Origin: Caryophanales bacterium | GTDB taxonomy: Bacteria > Bacillota > Bacilli > Exiguobacteriales > Exiguobacteriaceae | Assembly: GCA_902362975.1 (NCBI GenBank) | Contig: CABIYO010000049.1 | Location: forward strand, 1 to 18,194 | Length of the DNA: 18,194 bases | Direction: 5' to 3' | Part shown: positions 15,901-18,194 of the stretch, piece by piece | Layout of the letters: every line of letters begins with the position of its first letter | Position numbering within the stretch: the stretch's first letter is position 1 | Position numbers and translations under genes: made by a program | The notes under the pieces: model-generated | Told to the model about the DNA's origin: nothing | Seen by the model: only the letters and a program-made list of their open reading frames with translations | The model's database searches: none

Positions 15901-16351
15901 CATCTATTACGGAGAAGAGGTCGGACAATCTGGTAAACATGCAGGGGATATGGACAAAGGTGAATTTAACGAGAACCGCTATGACTTCGACTGGTCACGT
16001 GTCAAAGGAGAAGGGAAAGCGATGCATACGCATTACCAGAAGCTATTGAATATTCGTGCAGACTATTCTCACGTATTCAGTAAAGGAACGCGTTCATCCG
16101 TCGCTGTGAATGCTACTTCTGGTTATTCGATCTTTGAGCGGGCCTACGGCAAACAGTCTGTTCTTGTCGGATTGAACACGAAAGAAAAAGCGCAAACCGT
16201 TTCATTTAAGACGTCGTACAAGGCGAAGACCGTTTTGATTGACCGCTATAGCGGCAAGTCATACACGGTTCAAAAAGACGGGAAGGTGACCGTCTCACTA
16301 CCTGCACAAGATCAGGGAGGAACTGTCATTTTAGTCGAGAAACGCAAATAA
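12929..16351 (+). CDS. Secreted multidomain GH13 alpha-amylase
   Basis: This large exoenzyme of 1140 residues hydrolyses alpha-glucans such as starch. A signal peptide covers 1-30 (cleavage after ALA). A substrate-binding-like beta domain follows (about 31-240), then an Ig-like domain (about 243-346) and a CBM41/pullulanase-associated domain (about 352-453, YIEMKYVRADGDYTDW). Two more beta domains cover about 455-650, and the GH13 barrel starts near 652. Its motifs are DVVLNH (775-780), nucleophile D865 in FRVDTVKHV, acid/base E894 in LIGEHY, and H959-D960 in FLSSHDEDG. The YNWGYDP motif of type I pullulanases is not seen, so alpha-amylase is favoured although CBM41 is common in pullulanases. 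There is no LPXTG or S-layer anchor at the C-terminus. The site GAGGTG precedes the ATG; CcpA sites lie upstream. Confidence 0.9.
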   Translation: MKKTTARQASTLILSGALLIQTGVPMNALAEPTTMTIDGLKTDWSSIPALATSPDTGWQGFDVGDLYIQNDAQHLYFYVDANNVPNWGDNGQYINIALQINDEDSGVSENPLGYPFDFTGVDKAPQYHVLVRVDGDQKVKEAALYKAGEDTPLLQLNQLNGAAFAVDRTKGFEGKIPLSLIGLNNGDQVRALTVLSGNNAGEHGAFDTIPSNAANQLANSWNVAATPSTQSVYSAPFTINGVETIDQLEVVSVSPASSAIEVDVSAPITWMFNEPVRLDTESVTLQQGETQIPVDVTVNGSTVTLQPKEVLALDTSYTATIPADAVTGTISNTSLPALTTSFKTATKLADPWETTRYIEMKYVRADGDYTDWNLWTWSTGKKDGQVDPYRITEDGAIFRIPVGQDATKVGFVIRKGTDWSVKDAYGEDRYVTLGEERVTKVRVESGQGTFHQVPTVNGPVYGTDGISFFYRDVALYESGKMSEIEQVALKINGETYPMTYESDNEWFRHTVRLPEGVHDYTYLVTKDGVTTEVKDPYFEASQIEYRQPTVKLTSSVSPKAISSRENAVLRVKPTLPKGVTLRELYIDARPLGGPAKLHIDRALNAQTIAVKDTVKPGNKTLSVTAVDQYGNVHRSKTTIRVVPKSMKEKQAFDWDEARIYFMLTDRFYNGDVSNDNPNREYYDKDHPESYHGGDFAGVTKKLDYLDDLGINTIWITPIVDNIDWDLRYGKDGSQYGYHGYWAKNFEKLDEHLGDMAAFHKLIDEAHKRGIKIMVDVVLNHPGYGMEPGASSDVTNFPTDAERQVFDGMIRENPVDGDDLRMSLSGLPDFKTEEAVVREQLVKWQTDWIKRSKTKKGNTIDYFRVDTVKHVDSTTWKSFKNELTTIKPDFKLIGEHYGASINNTGGYLRSGQMDSLLDFDFKYQAERFVNGNVEDVEKALQYRNNQLSNEATLGQFLSSHDEDGFLVSRAGGDTGKQMVAAALQITAKGQPVIYYGEEVGQSGKHAGDMDKGEFNENRYDFDWSRVKGEGKAMHTHYQKLLNIRADYSHVFSKGTRSSVAVNATSGYSIFERAYGKQSVLVGLNTKEKAQTVSFKTSYKAKTVLIDRYSGKSYTVQKDGKVTVSLPAQDQGGTVILVEKRK

Positions 16352-16353
16352 AG

Positions 16354-16389
16354 AACCGCCATCCTGAGTGAACAGGATGGCGGTTTTTC
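16354..16389. terminator. bidirectional terminator between amylase and guaB
   Basis: A perfect 13-pair stem, AACCGCCATCCTG with CAGGATGGCGGTT (16354-16385), has a 6-base loop. It is followed by TTTTT on the plus strand and by TTCTTTATTT on the minus strand. It serves both convergent genes. Confidence 0.92.
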
Positions 16390-16390
16390 A

Positions 16391-17956
<1,566 letters not shown>

Positions 17957-17960
17957 TCAG

Positions 17961-17973
17961 AAAGTTCAGAATT
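17961..17973 (-). promoter_or_regulatory. second PurBox-like site upstream of guaB
   Basis: The minus strand reads AATTCTGAACTTT, one mismatch from the PurBox consensus AWWWCCGAACWWT. A weaker relative (CTTTCTGAACATC) follows at 17952-17964. Both have the same direction as the better site at 18001, whereas B. subtilis PurBoxes are usually inverted pairs. Confidence 0.3.
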
Positions 17974-18000
17974 GTGTTCATTAACTTAAATAACATTAAA

Positions 18001-18013
18001 ATTGTTCGGAATT
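18001..18013 (-). promoter_or_regulatory. PurBox (PurR binding site) upstream of guaB
   Basis: The minus strand reads AATTCCGAACAAT, a full match to the PurBox consensus AWWWCCGAACWWT known from Bacillus PurR. It lies about 100 bases upstream of the predicted guaB start and after the rrn terminator. PurR control of guaB is inferred from this match only. Confidence 0.5.
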
Positions 18014-18061
18014 TCATCGTATGGACGAGCAGAATATGGAGTTCGATTTCATCATGAACGT

Positions 18062-18091
18062 AAAAAAACGACCGAGCGTATGCTCGGTCGT
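18062..18091 (-). terminator. terminator of the upstream rrn operon
   Basis: On the minus strand a perfect 10-pair stem ACGACCGAGC/GCTCGGTCGT with a 4-base loop (18068-18091) is followed by TTTTTTT. It lies 14 bases after the 5S rRNA end. Confidence 0.93.
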
Positions 18092-18104
18092 CCTGTGCGT
18101 TGTG

Positions 18105-18194
<90 letters not shown>

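Overview
This window looks like a near-origin chromosomal segment of a low-GC Gram-positive bacterium, most likely Exiguobacterium or a close non-sporulating relative in Bacillales. The reason is gene order. Read on the minus strand from right to left, the core genes are rrn operon, guaB, pdxS-pdxT, dacA, serS, tRNA-Ser, (dgk-dck on the other strand), tadA, SRP RNA, dnaX, ebfC, recR, yaaL, rrn operon. This is almost the arrangement of Bacillus subtilis from rrnO to rrnA. The B. subtilis genes yaaC, yaaH, yaaI and bofA are missing, and dacA lies after pdxST instead of before it. Genus assignment is inference; no 16S sequence is present.

Layout. Positions 1-322 hold the promoters and leader of an rRNA operon running off the left edge, plus the yaaL terminator. 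Positions 323-3174 are yaaL, recR, ebfC and dnaX on the minus strand (DNA replication and repair). Positions 3218-3608 are the long SRP RNA gene with its own promoter and terminator, followed upstream by tadA. Positions 4167-5558 are the plus-strand dgk-dck operon. Positions 5570-6054 carry three tRNA-Ser genes with two tandem terminators and a promoter. Positions 6076-7704 are serS with a T-box leader. Positions 7679-10481 are dacA and the pyridoxal phosphate synthase pair pdxT/pdxS. Positions 10511-12830 are a plus-strand unit: a 37-residue membrane micro-protein, the MocR-type regulator pdxR and a class A-like sortase. Positions 12842-16389 are a large secreted GH13 amylase with catabolite-repression sites. 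Positions 16391-18013 are guaB with a PurBox-like upstream site. Positions 18062-18194 are the terminator and 3' part of a 5S rRNA, the end of a second rrn operon.

How the parts work together. Most minus-strand genes are housekeeping: nucleotide synthesis, PLP synthesis, cell wall maturation, serine tRNA charging, tRNA editing, protein targeting, replication and repair. The serS T-box appears to read codon UCG and a G73 discriminator, which fits the tRNA-Ser(CGA) just downstream of serS. It does not fit the two duplicated tRNA-Ser(UGA) genes, which have U73. PdxR is divergent from pdxST, and direct repeats lie between overlapping promoters, so it probably activates pdxST and represses itself. 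The amylase, sortase and micro-protein are the accessory part; no sortase substrate is visible here.

No large, clearly undescribed system was found. The points most worth a second look are the micro-protein/pdxR/sortase unit, the tRNA-Ser/T-box discriminator mismatch, and a serS leader whose terminator arm could also mask the ribosome-binding site.
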